Assembly: GCA_935421135.1 (NCBI GenBank)
Contig: OW285188.1
Span: 2,253,001-2,317,000 of the forward strand
Length of the DNA: 64,000 nt
Reading direction: 5' to 3'
From: Bugulina stolonifera
Lineage: Eukaryota > Bryozoa > Gymnolaemata > Cheilostomatida > Bugulidae
A program made the translations under genes and the position numbers. This document shows positions 12,201-24,160 of this stretch, in pieces. Below the pieces are notes generated by a model. The model worked only from the letters and a program-made list of their open reading frames with translations, did not search any database and was not told the DNA's origin. Each line of letters begins with the position of its first letter. Position 1 is the stretch's first letter.

Positions 12201-15200
12201 TGCTATACCCAGTGTTATACCCGATGTTATACCCAGTGTTATACCCTGTACTATACCCTGTGCTATACCCTGTGCTATACCCAGTGTTATACCCAGTGTT
12301 ATACCTGATGTTATACCCAGTGCTATGTGTGTGTAGATGAGTGTGGTGTAGTTAGTACTGTGTAACCACAAATGTCATGTACCGCATCCATCACTATGCT
12401 ACATGACGTCGGCATCAGATACTTTCTAGTCGTACTCGTGTGTATAACTGACATGATACAACTTCCTCTGTATGTACTGAGTCACTAGTTCAGTGCTACA
12501 TCGTCATACCTCATTGTATCAGCAGTCAACATGGTATATAACAGAATATGTGCAAGCTGTGCATGACTACGTCAATCAATGTGTTCCTACTCTCCACATC
12601 GTGAATATTCACTGCTGTGGTATATCTATCAACACTGTGAATATTCACTGCTGTGGTATATCTATCGACACTGTGGTCACTGCTGTGGTATATTTCTAGA
12701 ACCGGCCAGATATGCCCCCTGAGGATATTGTCTCACTGAATGTGGCCCTCATTAACTTGGCCCTCAAGTGCTACCCCGGTCGGTACGACTTTGTGGACAA
12801 GGTGTTAGAGACGACGGAGGAGATCTTCCACAAGATGAACCTCGACCAGTGAGTCCAGCAGCTACTCTCTTATGTTGAAGATAGCAATATATATGTTTTG
12901 TCTGTTCAAAACAGGGTAACGGTTTTATTTACCCAAACTATGGTTTCCAGTGTACTGGCTTATTGCATGTAGTGGGGAGTTGCTTTCTCACTACACTATA
13001 GTTTCTAACAGTCTGTTAGATATTATCATATAAACATGATAGTACTAAATATTTGTTGTTTACTTGTGTTTAGTATGTCTTGCACTCTATTCACAGTCTG
13101 GAGCACACGAGTTCTGTGTCCAAGGAGCTGAGTAAGCTGATGATGATTCCTGTAGACAACTACAATGATATATCTACTCTGCTAAAGCTAACTCATTACG
13201 GGGCGCTCTTTGACTACTTCGACTATGAGTCAAGGAAGTCTCTCAGTCTGCATATTGTTAACAATGCTTTGGAGACTGGAAACTTCATAACTTCTTCTGA
13301 GGAGGTGTGTCAGTATTTCCTGTTATTTCCTATTATTTTCTACATCATTTACCTCTACACCATTTACCTGTACACCTTCTACCTCTACACCTTCTATCTA
13401 TACTTTACAGACAGACGCACTGCTTACAATGATCTCCACACTCATAGTTGACCAGAAGGACCAGCCAGAGGAAGAGGATGATGTAGAGGACTTTGCTGAG
13501 GAACAGAACACTGTGGCTAGATTTATTAACCTTCTCCAGTCCTCTGAACCAGACCAGCAGTACGTGGTACGTGAGTTCAGTCATATGTATGTCTATGTAC
13601 AGTCAGCCATATATTATATAGTCAGTGATATAGCCTATATTATGTAAACAGTCCGTCATGTACATGTATATTAGTAAGTCATATACTCGTATGTGTACAA
13701 GTACAATCTGTATTCTTATACATGTATGTATAGCGTATTGACATGTGCATGTGCACAGACACAGTAACCAGATATGACTGTGTAGATATATATATATATA
13801 TAGCATGTAGGACTGGATGTCTACTATCAGTGTGTATGTACATGAGCCATAGGTATACAACCCAACTCCAACTACTGAAGTTATTATTCTCTCTGAATGT
13901 GTAATTATCTGCCCTTTCACTTATCTGTTAACACACATGGTAGACAACTCCAATATATAATCATCCACTCTCCTTGTTTACCATCTGCTTACTATCATTC
14001 TCATCTTTAGATTTTGAATTCTGCCCGTAAACACTTTGGTAATGGAGGTAATAAGAGGTTGAAGTACACTTTACCTGTGTTGGTCTTCTCTGCCTTCAAA
14101 CTAGCCTACGAGTATAAGGCTATCAGTGATGAGGTAAGGGACGGGGCCATACCACCCTTACACTAATTGCTGGTTATAAACCAAGTGCATATCAAATGTG
14201 TGATTTGATTTAACTCAACCAATTTAGTATGGTGTTCATTTCCTTAGTTCCTTGACCGAGGGAAGGCAATTTCTCTACATACTGGCCATATACACGATAT
14301 CCACCGTCTGTACATGTATATATACAGGATGCCAAATGGAACAAGAAATGTCAGAAGATATTCCAGTTCTGTCACCAAACTATCGGTGCTCTGATCAAGG
14401 CTGAGCAGAACGAGCTGTCACTGAGGCTGTTCCTGCAGGGAGCTGTGGCCGCTGGAGAGATAGAGTTTGAGAATGCCGAGTCTGTAGCCTATGAGTTCAT
14501 ATCACAAGTAAGGGTGTATTGTCACTAGTCCTTCCTCTTTTTCACTTGTGGAGATATCACTCAGTCTTGGCATTGTGTGCTGATATTACAACATGCTGCC
14601 GTTTGCAGCCCTTAGTGAATACAGATATTGATAATATAATGTATTCTGCACTGCTACTCAGTAACATCAACATATGTACCATATTTAGGTCAGCGGTAAG
14701 AAAATTAGGTCACTAATCTTATCCTAGCTTTTACCAACTCTAATGTTCACTTGCAATGGTTTTAAACAGAGAGCGAATGTACAAATCTCTTATGACTCAT
14801 CCCTCTAGAGTCCCTCACCAATGTGATTATAACAGGTGGTTTGATAAAATAGAATGTTTAAATTAAAAAATTAATATCAAACGAATAGTATGATTCACAC
14901 ATCACCTCTGCTATGACATCATGGATATACGTGTATTGATGGCTACATCATGGATATACGTGTGAGCCAAAGTTCTTACAAACTCTGTTAGCGGAGCTAG
15001 CTGCCATATGCAGATAGAATCACTGTCACTGTTTATTGGCAGCACATATTCATGGAGTTTAATTGGCCTCTGGGGTATCATTTACAAGCACGTCTGTTTT
15101 ATTGAATTCTGTAGATATAGTCGTAAGGGCTGCTAGCTAATAAACTAGCAATAATTAAACTGGTTTAAATCAATCTCCTACGTAGTTTATTAGTGATATT

Positions 15201-18200
15201 GATTAACCCCCTGATGTTTTCTCTCCGACATGCAGGGCACTTGCTATATCACATCATATAATACAGGGCACTTGCTTCATCATATCACATAACGCAGGGC
15301 ACTTGCTTCATCATGTCATATAACAAATATAATAGTGACACTAGTGGCCGAGTTGTATAACAGTATCCATACACATACATGTACAATACTGATTGATATG
15401 GGTATAATTGTACTGTTCACAAGTATTCCAGTCATGCTAATCACAAACTCTCCAAAACTATTAGTGACAAACGATGCGGCTCATCCAGATTTTATTTACC
15501 TGCAAATTGAAAGAACTGATGGCTGAAGTATAGAAATGGTTTACAGCTTCCATTATTGTATTTGTATAATACCAACGACCGAACACATTACATCGACCCT
15601 TATTACTTGCATGTATATTTAGTTTGAAATTAATTTGTACTCTATGTTCCTGAAACACCCTACAACACGACTTTCAGCTATATCAGCAACAGTATTGTAC
15701 AGTATATACATGTTGAGCAGTTAATACATAAATGACTGCCTTGGGCCCACTAACTGCACTAGATCATAGCCTCAGGTCCATCCCACACTCTTGCACCAGA
15801 CCATCGGTGTTATATAACCTCTCTCTACACTAGTACAGTATTGATCGGCTATTTAATTAGTTATTGTACCACAGTAAGCTGCCAGTTAGTCGGTTACCAC
15901 CACTTTGCCTTGTCCATTAGTATTTAAATCACTATTTATATGGAATTAAATTACCCTCCATACAGGTGAATCAGTCGGATATCTCAGTACTTAATGATTA
16001 GCTCTGTCTATAGTCTATCTACACACCCATCTGCTGACAGTGAATATAGTATCTAAATATAGTAACACGCTGCCGTCCTGTTTGTCAACTGCTTGAGGTA
16101 TATCAATATATTGACTTTTTCATAGTCCACAATTTTAATATTGCATGAGTCACTGTTAGTATTGTATAAACTGTGGTAACTCATAGACCTCTAACTATAA
16201 ATCAACCATAGACAGTGTCCACTCTTAGTGGGGACTTCAATGCACAAAATATGTACAATAGAGTCATATACACACAGAGAGCAGATAACTCCAAACTAAA
16301 TATGAGCACATGGAGTTGTTATACACATAGTGCAGCATATATGATATACAATAACTACATGGTTATACTGTACCTACACCCTACAGTAGGTGAATACTGG
16401 TACCATTAACTCAAGTGCTACTGTCTACTATATTCTTATTAATAATACAACATGAACTCTCTCACAAATAGTCGCTGAAAATGAAGCTGCAGCTAATGAA
16501 CATAACAAAGGGACAGAAGAGACATCTCGTTTCTCTACATACACCATTCCATACTGTAGTATACAATATTTACACATGCATACATAGTGCAATGTACATG
16601 TACACTATATTATGTGCCTATATAACATGCGTGTACGTACACTGTATATACTATTGTTACCCTTGCAGGCGTTCAGTCTATATGAGGATGAGATAAGTGA
16701 CAGTAGAGCTCAGCTCTCCGCCATCAACCTCATCATATCTACCTTTGAGCAGATGGGAATCTTCAGTGAGGAGAACCACGAACCACTGCGTACCAAGTGT
16801 GCCCTGGCAGCGTCTAAGCTACTCAAGAAACCAGATCAGTGTAGAGCTGTCGCTGCCTGTTCTCATCTGTTCTGGTCCGGAAAAATTAATGGGGAGGAGG
16901 TGAGACCAGGCTATTTTCGGATATTGTAGATATGTACCAGTACGTTATGACATAGACATGTACAATATGACATAGGCATGTACCTGTACGATATGACGTA
17001 GACATGTACGATATGACGTAGACATGTACAATGTACCTGTATACTTAGTCTTATAAAAAATACATGTAGCTGTTGACTAGTGAAATATACATTACATGTA
17101 CATAACGACAATAGGCACAGTATGTGAATTTTTTGCTAAACATTCATCTAAGATTTCCAGGAATTGTCCACACTGTTGAATCTAATATCAGATAATAATT
17201 GATTAGATAAACAGGGTAAGCTAACCAACTTTCCTACAGATATATATAGAAGTGCTGCTACATTGCAATACTAAGGCTACATATTATATAGTTACTGTAA
17301 ACGAAGGGTATCACAAACCCTTAATGAATATTTAATGCCTTGGGAATTGATCTAACACATTCACAGTAAGAGTGGAGTGTAGCACCAGCGGCTAGAGGAG
17401 TTACACAGAATATCAATTATCTCTACCAACAGCCGCAGTGCCCAGCAGTGTTAATATATAATGTACTCTCTTTCTCTTCCTCTGTGTTCCCAGCTATACA
17501 CTGTTCCTTCCTTAGCATGATGGGATATACTGTATTATATATGTTATAGATGCATTATGGGATATGCCGTAAAAGTTGCATGATGGGATATACTGTACTA
17601 TATATTACAGATGCATGATGGGAAGAGAGTACTGGAATGTCTGAAGAAGAGTCTACGTATAGCCAACCAATGTATGGACAGCTCTGTACAAGTACAGCTC
17701 TTTGTGGAGATACTCGACCACTACATCTTTGTCTATGAGAAGGGAAATGATCAGGTAAAATACACAGACTGCTTACACACAGGCTTGTGCAAGGGAAACC
17801 TGTAGAAATGTTTAATGCTCTGTCATCCAGGTGTTTCCCTTCAGGTTGTCGTGTTTGAAGCACTTTAGGTGCTGTAGTAGTTGCTGTGATAGGTAATCAC
17901 TCCGTTCAATAGTTTTACACTCATATAATAAGATGAGTGTGCTGGTGTACTTGTGTAATTACCTCCTTGTCCCATGCTAATAGGAGAGACCTGGCTGGCT
18001 CTTGCATGCTATATCTGTCTGTAACCAACGTTTTATCCTAATTATTCTATTGACCCAGAGCTGTAGCTGCCATGCAATTAAAGTAAACAATAAATTAAAC
18101 TTCTCACAGACGGATGAGGCGGTTTGACCTAGTAAGTTTGTGACCTCACGGGTTTATGTGCTGATCGCTAGACACACTTCTGTGGACGGAACACTGTCGT

Positions 18201-18605
18201 TCACTCTAATTCACTGTAGTGGTAGCTAGCGATGTGTGACAATGTCGACAGCTCATTAGTCTAAGCCTTGACCTATATTCTCAGTTTCCTAACTCTTCGA
18301 ACTACTACAGTACTCTGCTGTGTTCTATTCAGGTCACTATGCGCTGCTATGCAGGATACGCTGCTATGCAGGATACGCTGCTATGCAGGATATGCTGTAG
18401 ATTACACTTTCTCCTGCTGTGGTATTTATAGGTCACCATGCAGCTACTCAATGCTCTCATCTCTAAGATCAGAGAGGAACTTCCCAACCTGGAGGCCAAT
18501 CAGGAGACAGAACAGATCAACAAGCATTTCCAGAACACCATGGATAGACTGAGAGCCAGGATGGAGAGTGGACAGGAACCCAGCTATGATGGTCTTGAGC
18601 TCTAG
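6245..18605 (+). CDS. VPS35: VPS35, retromer core subunit
   Basis: VPS35 is the alpha-solenoid scaffold of the retromer, which recycles cargo from endosomes to the Golgi and plasma membrane. Exons with AG/GT borders: 7027-7122, 7453-7549, 8128-8251, 8703-8888, 9729-9942, 10980-11063, 11285-11394, 11713-11809, 12700-12848, 13097-13304, 13411-13566, 14011-14133, 14328-14507, 16669-16899, 17611-17754, 18432-18605. They sum to 2373 nt (790 aa plus stop), all phases agreeing. A candidate first exon 6245-6259 (ATG, five codons, donor gtaagt, phase 0) would give 795 aa; human VPS35 is 796. Recognised stretches include [35 protein letters not shown] (the conserved PRLYL region that binds VPS26), [36 protein letters not shown] and [19 protein letters not shown]. 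The C-terminus ends YDGLEL. The first exon is the only uncertain part. Several introns are filled with minisatellites, listed separately. Confidence 0.95.
6576..6606 (+). other. tRNA-like A-box segment
   Basis: The sequence GATGGCTCAGTTGGTTAGAG looks like the D-arm/A-box of a tRNA or a SINE head. No B box (GGTTCRANNCC) follows at tRNA spacing, so it is probably a truncated SINE or tRNA relic and not a functional tRNA gene. Confidence 0.4.
7740..7925. repeat. 17-bp minisatellite in VPS35 intron
   Basis: About ten degenerate copies of a 17-bp unit (GGTTGCTATGGTCACAA), with alternating GTTGCT and GTTTCT variants, in the intron after exon 7453-7549. Confidence 0.85.
9440..9565. repeat. Tandem repeat, about 34 bp
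   Basis: Nearly four copies of a unit containing TTGACACCCTTACCATTAGA followed by CTGTGTTCCTGTAC, in the intron before exon 9729-9942. No coding potential is evident. Confidence 0.85.
9931..10262 (+). repeat. 32-bp minisatellite built from exon end plus splice donor
   Basis: The last 12 nt of VPS35 exon 9729-9942 and the following donor (acctttaagaag|gtaagtac) form the start of a 32-bp unit repeated about 10.4 times. Most copies keep GTAAGT after AAG or AAA; the copy near 10101 has gtaaat. Reading through the first donor meets a stop within four codons (VST then stop), so use of downstream copies would truncate the protein. Confidence 0.92.
10335..10894. mobile_element. 560-bp MITE/foldback element with TTAA target duplication
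   Basis: Long imperfect inverted repeats (about 10335-10480 against 10750-10894) start ACCACTACTGTC and end GACAGTAGTGGT. TTAA flanks both sides (10331-10334 and 10895-10898). The right flank continues as ttaagaaggtaagtac, the unit of the donor minisatellite, so the element inserted into that array. A TTAA duplication is the hallmark of piggyBac-type transposition. No transposase ORF is present, so it would be non-autonomous. Confidence 0.8.
11391..11690. repeat. 21-bp minisatellite at VPS35 splice donor
   Basis: About 14 copies of a 21-bp unit (AGTCAGTATACATCATATAGT). It begins at the exon 11285-11394 junction, where the donor context AGTCG|GTATGT resembles the repeat's own AGTCAGTATAC. Open reading frames on both strands here (139 and 101 codons) arise from the periodicity. 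Confidence 0.9.
11818..12327. repeat. 12-bp minisatellite in VPS35 intron
   Basis: About 42 copies of TATACCCAGTGC and variants (GTGTTA, GTATTA, CCTGTG). The array starts about ten bases after the donor of exon 11713-11809. Because 12 is a multiple of three and the unit lacks stops, it yields spurious ORFs of 179 and 192 codons. Confidence 0.95.
12601..12699 (+). repeat. Acceptor-side tandem duplication
   Basis: Two 39-bp copies and a third shortened copy of a unit containing CACTGCTGTGGTATATCTAT. The third copy mutates to TATATTTCTAG and serves as the acceptor of exon 12700-12848. Confidence 0.75.
15232..15325. repeat. Tandem repeat ×3 (about 35 bp)
   Basis: Three copies of a unit containing GCAGGGCACTTGCTTCATCA, inside the 2.2 kb intron 14508-16668. 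The rest of that intron shows no other gene-like feature. Confidence 0.8.
17522..17622 (+). repeat. Duplicated splice-acceptor region
   Basis: The acceptor and start of exon 17611-17754 (tatattacag|ATGCATGATGGG) has an earlier near-copy about 60 bp upstream (gttatag followed by ATGCATTATGGG), and a third partial copy of GATGGGATATACTGTA. The upstream copy is a potential decoy acceptor. Confidence 0.7.
18328..18441 (+). repeat. Decoy acceptor copy plus 17-bp repeat
   Basis: The start of the last VPS35 exon (tag|GTCACCATGCAGCT, 18432) has an upstream near-copy (cag|GTCACTATGCGCT, about 18334) followed by three copies of GCTGCTATGCAGGATAC. The later copy is chosen as the exon because it keeps the frame and the conserved C-terminal coding sequence. 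Confidence 0.65.
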
Positions 18606-18932
18606 ACTGGGAAAGTGCTGGTAGAGCCCCTCAATGCTGATTTCATAATCTAGAAGTCACATATACATGAGCAATGGACAGTATATACATGTATATGCAC
18701 GTTGTGTATACTAACATACCGTATTCCATGTACCACTGTAGTCTCTCCGTGTCTACTTCTGCTACCACTAGTACTATATAAGTACTTCCAGCTTACACTA
18801 TATATTTCCACTGTGGACTCCACTATGCACTGATTCACATTAGTAGAGTAGAAGTAGCTGCTGACCTCACTGCATATTATTATTGTTCTTAATAGAAAAT
18901 ATTTGAAATAGAGTTTTTATTGACAGATTTAT

Positions 18933-18938
18933 AATAAA
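18933..18938 (+). terminator. VPS35 polyadenylation signal
   Basis: A canonical AATAAA about 330 bp after the VPS35 stop codon, in an AT-rich stretch with no better candidate nearby. Confidence 0.6.
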
Positions 18939-19659
18939 TACAATCTTTACTCATGCTAATGGATTTATATATTTACTTTTAAAGGCAAACCTTTTTATTA
19001 ACATTAATTGAGCCTGGTGTTGGGTAATAACTTATTTTGTGAATAGAACACACACACCCACTAACAGTGTACAACTGAGTGCAGTGTTATAGTATAATAT
19101 TATGTATTATATCACTTGTATGACGAATTTGATATTGACTATAACTTCATAAGCTATTCAGTATTCCTATGCACCTGTATGAATGCGCAGCTCAGGCGAC
19201 AGTTGCGGGGACATTCGTCTGCACGCACACCCGACAAGTGGGGACCAGTTTGACTTGCGGGGTCCGGCCCGGTCCCCACAACTGCAACAGGCTCAGTTGA
19301 AAGGAAATTTCATTCTGAGCAGATATGTACCTAGTTTTGGGTCGGTCCCCACAATGACCATTTTTGATGCACACGCTTTTGCACAAATATTGGGGAGATA
19401 ACAACAGTGCGCAGACGGTGTGTGCATAGGCGTGTGCATGGCCTGGACCCCACACTGTATGTCTTGAGTCAAGCAAAAACGCGGACCCCACTTTAATGAC
19501 GGTTGGCAGGTGGCGGTCCCCACTTTGATAATCTCCTGCAGGTCTCTCCATTGCGCATGGAAATGCAGTTGCGGGTACCGCTTGACAGGAAGTGCTCTTG
19601 TATGTTAGAAGGAAAAAACATCGCATTGACTGTGTGCATCTGTTACTTTCCATAAAAGT

Positions 19660-22600
19660 CATTGTGGGGACCGTTAACCGTTAATTGATATTATATTGAA
19701 TGTGTGCATGTGACTCGTTATGTAAAGGTTCTTGTGGGGACCGCCTACTGTATAATGATATTATATTGACTGCGTGCACGTGATGCTTTCAATAATAGTT
19801 ATTGTGGGGACCATGAACAGTATAACTACATTGTATATTGGGACCTCTGTGTGCATGTGATACATTGTCTTATAGTTCTTGTGGGGACCGCTTACTGTGT
19901 AGCTATGTTATATTGATTGTGTTCATGTGTTACTATCAAGAAGAGTTATTGTGGAGACCGCTAACACTTTCAGCCATGAGGACGAGTATACTTGCAGCTA
20001 TGTTTTTCACAGGGGCCTGAGGATGAGTATACTCGCAGTTGCAGTCTTTTATTCATAACAGCAAAACTATTGGGTTTGTGGTATAAGTAAAGCAATATTT
20101 AGTGAGAGCATACTTTTTTGCGTTGGCACATAATCTCCAGGATTCTAGTGCTAATACAAATGATTTAATTGGGTGATGAAAACAACTACATTAAATGTCT
20201 TCGTGAACTAAACTTCAGACCTAGGTCGATCTACAAAAATATTTTCGGGCACACACCTGTCACAGGGTCGCAAAGTCCTCATTTTCGCTCGAAGAAATCA
20301 GGTGTGCCGATGAGCTAAGAATGGTTTCGTCCGGCCAACCAAAATCGCAGGCCAATAGCCCTTCGGAGCTGAGCTGGACGGCCATCTTGTGATTTTTATT
20401 TGTGAAAACACCTATAGTATATCCTCTGGCCTGGCACTTGCTGTTTAGAGTAAAAATGGCCTCCTTCAGTAGGTTTGATGCTGTCTGTTTGATTGATGAA
20501 ATTAATGGCTGTGAGGTGCCAGAACTTGGTTCAAACACTGATCCAAGTATGTTTAGCTAATTTTAGCATGATGTTAACTAAATTTTGATAGGAAATAGAG
20601 TACTTGCTTGGTAAATAATACTATTTTAGTATTGAGTTTTTAGCAGAATGATAAAAATAGGTTTTGCCTATATCGCTGTCATCTAATGGCTATGCATGAT
20701 GGCTCAGGTTTGTTTCTATTAATAGTTCTGCAGGTGTTAAGCTTCATTTTGATACATAATTTGTATAGGTACAGCGAGGATTAATGTAATTAAAATGTTG
20801 ATGGAAAGCAGAGAAAATGGCCAAGACCACACAGTCTGCGACATAGGAACGCGCTGTGGACTCATAGTATTAACCGTCTAACGACATTATACAGACTGTG
20901 TGCAAGTGATACTTTCTATAAAAGTACTTGTGGGGTCCACAAACCGTCTAACTATATTATATTGACTTTGTGCATGTGACACTTTCTATGAGAGCACTTG
21001 TAGGGACCGCTAGCAATCGAACTATGTTATATTGACTGTGTGCATGTGTAACTTTCTATGAGAGTACTTGTGGGGTCCGCTAGTATTCTAACTATATTAT
21101 ACAGACTGTGTGCAAGTGATACTTTCTATAAGAGTACTTGTGGGGTCCGCTAACTGTCAAACTATATTATATTGACTGTGTGCATGTGACACTTTCTATA
21201 AGAGCACTTGTGGGGTCCGCTACCTGTCAAACTATATTATATTGACTGTGTGCATGTGATACTTTCTATAAGAGCACTCGTGGGGACCGCTACCTGTCAA
21301 ACTATATTATATTGACTGTGTGCATGTGACACTTTCTATTAGAACGCCTGTGGGGACCGCTAACTATATTATATTGACTGTGTGCATGTGTCACTTTCTA
21401 TAAGAGCACTTGTGGGGCCCGCTACCTGTCAAACTATATTATATTGACTGTGTGCATGTGTCACTTTCTATAAGAGCACTTGTGGGGTCCGCTACCTGTC
21501 AAACTATATTATATTGACTGTGTGCATGTGTCACGTTCTATAAGAGCACTTGTGGGGTCCGCTACCTGTCAAACTATATTATATTGACTGTGTGCATGTG
21601 ACCCTTTCTATTAGAACACCTGTGGGGACCGCTAACTATATTATATTGACTGTGTGCATGTGTCACTTTCTATAAGAGCACTTGTGGGGTCCGCTACCTG
21701 TCAAACTATATTATATTGACTGTGTGCATGTGACCCTTTCTATTAGAACACCTGTGGGGACCGCTAACTATATTATATTGACTGTGTGCATGTGTCACTT
21801 TCTATAAGAGCACTTGTGGGGCCCGCTACCTGTCAAACTATATAATATAGACTGTGTGCATGTGACACTTTCTATAAGAGTACCTGTGGGGTCCGCTACC
21901 TGTCAAACTATATTATATTGACTGTGTGCATGTGACACTTTCTATGAGAGCACTTGTGGGGACCGCTAACCGTCTAACTATATAATATAGACTGTGTACA
22001 TGTGTCACTTTCTATAAGAGTACTTGTGGGGTCCGCTACCTGTCAAACTATATAATATTGACTGCGTGCATGTGATACTCTCTATAAGAACACTTGTGGG
22101 GACCGCTAACTATATTATATTGACTGTGTGCATGTGTCACTTTCTATAAGAGCACTTGTGGGGACCGCTAACTATATTATATTGACTGTGTGCATGTGTC
22201 ACTTTCTATAAGAGCACTTGTGGGGTCTGCTAACTGTCAAACTATATTATATTGACTGTGTGCATGTGATACTTTCTATAAGAGCACTTGTGAGGACCGC
22301 TAACTGTCTAACTATATTACATTGACTGTGTGCATGTCATGCTTTCTATAAGAGTACTTGTGGGGTCCGCTACCTGTCAAACTATATTATATTGACTGTG
22401 TGCATGTGACACTTTCTATAAGAGTACTTGTGGGGTCCGCTACCTGTCAAACTATATTATATGGACTGTGTGCATGTGACACATTCTATTAGAACACCTG
22501 TGGGGACCGCTAACTATATTATATTGACTGTGTGCATGTGTCACTTTCTATAAGAGCACTTGTGGGGTCCGCTACCTGTCAAACTATATTATATTGACTG

Positions 22601-23420
22601 TGTGCATGTGTCACTTTCTATAAGAGCACTTGTGGGGTCCGCTAACTATCAAACTATATTATATTGACTGTGTGCATGTGACACTTTCTATAAGAGTACT
22701 TGTGGGGTCCGCTACCTGTCTAACTATATTATATTGACTGTGTGCACGTGTAACTTTCTATAAGAGCACTTGTGGGGACCGCTAGCAGTCTAACTATATT
22801 ACATTGACCATGTGCATGTATAACTTTCTATAAGAATACTTGTGGGGTCCACAAATTGTATAACTATATTATATTTACCGTGTGCATATGTCACTTTCTA
22901 TAACAACACTTGTGGGGTCCGCTACCTGTCAAACTATATTATATTGACTGTGTGCATGTGACACTTTCTATAAGAGCACTTGTGGGGACCGCTAACCGTC
23001 TAACTATATAATCTTGACTGTGTACATGTGTCATTTTCTAAAAGAGTACTTGTGGGGACCGCTAGCAGTCCAACTATGTTATATTGGCTGCGTGTGTGTG
23101 ATACTCCTATTGATGGTCATTGTGGGGACCACCATCCGACTAAAGTTATTGTATTCGCTGTGTGCATGACATGATTTCTATGGCAGTACTTGTGGGGTCC
23201 GCTAGCAGTCTAACTATATTATATTGACTGTGTGCATGTGATACTTTCTATAAGAGTACTTGCGGGGACCGCTAACAGTCTAACTATATTATATTGAGTG
23301 TGTGCATGTGATACTCTCTATCAGAGTACTTGTGGGGACCACTCACAGTCCAGTTATGTCTTATTGACTGCATGCTTAGAATACTTTATTTAGTGCATGT
23401 AGTTATTGCAGGATCGTTTA
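19660..23420 (+). repeat. 62/70-bp satellite array (GTGGGGWCCG family)
   Basis: Degenerate copies at 19660-19970, then a dense array from about 20870 to 23420. The long unit is 70 bp and contains CTATATTATATTGACTGTGT, GCATGTGACACTTTCTATAA and GAGCACTTGTGGGGTCCG. A 62-bp variant lacks the TGTCAAAC segment, and both forms intermingle. Edge copies are more divergent than central ones, as expected of an array growing by unequal exchange. The gap 19990-20860 contains unrelated sequence. No ORF runs through it. Confidence 0.93.
20230..20540 (-). repeat. Dispersed repeat, copy A
   Basis: About 150 bp (20255-20405) matches 62330-62495, for example GTTTCGTCCGRCCAA, CAGGCCAAT and GGGATTTTTATTTG-like endings in the same order. 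In both copies the minus strand stays open over the shared part and gives similar peptides (MAV...DF.W.DETI.SSS...ENEDFA). This probably reflects a shared transposon-derived repeat; see findings. Confidence 0.6.
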
Positions 23421-23650
23421 GTGGTCAGTCATGTTATATATTTATACGATGTTCTCTTTCTCTTGCAACTCTTCATTCTTAAAGTAATACCAGCATCTGG
23501 AGAGTGTTTAAGTTTTAGCATAACTTGTGTTTCACGTACGGAAGTTAGATTAGGCTTGAAAGTGGTCATGATATAACTAAATAAATTAAATAATGTTGCT
23601 CACACCTACCTATACATTTTTGTACGTGTATATGTCTATTAGTGATAATG

Positions 23651-24160
23651 TATTTTTAGGCAAAGAAATTTACTTTTGAGCGGCCGGAGACTTGTTTCAA
23701 GTCCATTAAAATGCCAGCCCCCAACTGTGGTTTGAATCCGAGGCGTCTATTATAGGTAGTAGCCTAGCACAGTGATTTGAAACAAGTCTCTGACCGCTCA
23801 CAATAACTTTCCTTGCCTAAAAATACATAATAATATATAAAATATGGCCAAACACCCTAACATCTTATATATACATAGCAAGGTGGCCGTAGTAAGAGTG
23901 GTGTATTGCGTGAAGTTCGCTCAGAGCATGTCTATTGCTCACTGGTGAAGCTTCTTTTTTAAGGCTGTTTAGGTGGTGTAGTGGTGGCATGTTCTGTTCA
24001 CTGCGCTGGCGATTCGGTTCCGTGGAGGCACCAGTCAGGGACTAAATTTTTATTGATTTTAAAAAACTGTCTCCGAATGCTCAAAGATAAAATTTCTTCC
24101 GTAAAAATACATTATGTGCAGAAATGGCCAACCCCCCCCCCCCCCCCAACACCCTATCAT
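23651..24160. mobile_element. Clustered tRNA-derived SINE modules, partly palindromic
   Basis: A near-palindrome has arms 23651-23700 and 23777-23825 (TATTTTTAGGC ... GCCTAAAAATA, with GAGACTTGTTTCAA). The loop carries a minus-strand B-box-like GGATTCAAACC. A direct module follows: AGCAAGGTGGCC (about 23878), an A-box-like GGTGGTGTAGTGGTGGC (about 23971), a B-box-like GATTCGGTTCC and a tail with GTAAAAATACATTATG. The same modules, in direct and inverted orientation, recur at 46140-46440. A run of 16 C lies at 24132-24147. Confidence 0.6.

Noticed and set aside
11793..12371. ORFs of 179 and 192 codons on opposite strands
   Set aside because: A 12-bp minisatellite with a length divisible by three and no stops; it lies in a VPS35 intron.
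19660..23420. CRISPR-like regular array
   Set aside because: Units are contiguous satellite copies without unique spacers, in a eukaryotic genome with introns.
24132..24147. Run of 16 C
   Set aside because: A simple homopolymer in a repeat-rich area; may be a slippage or sequencing feature.
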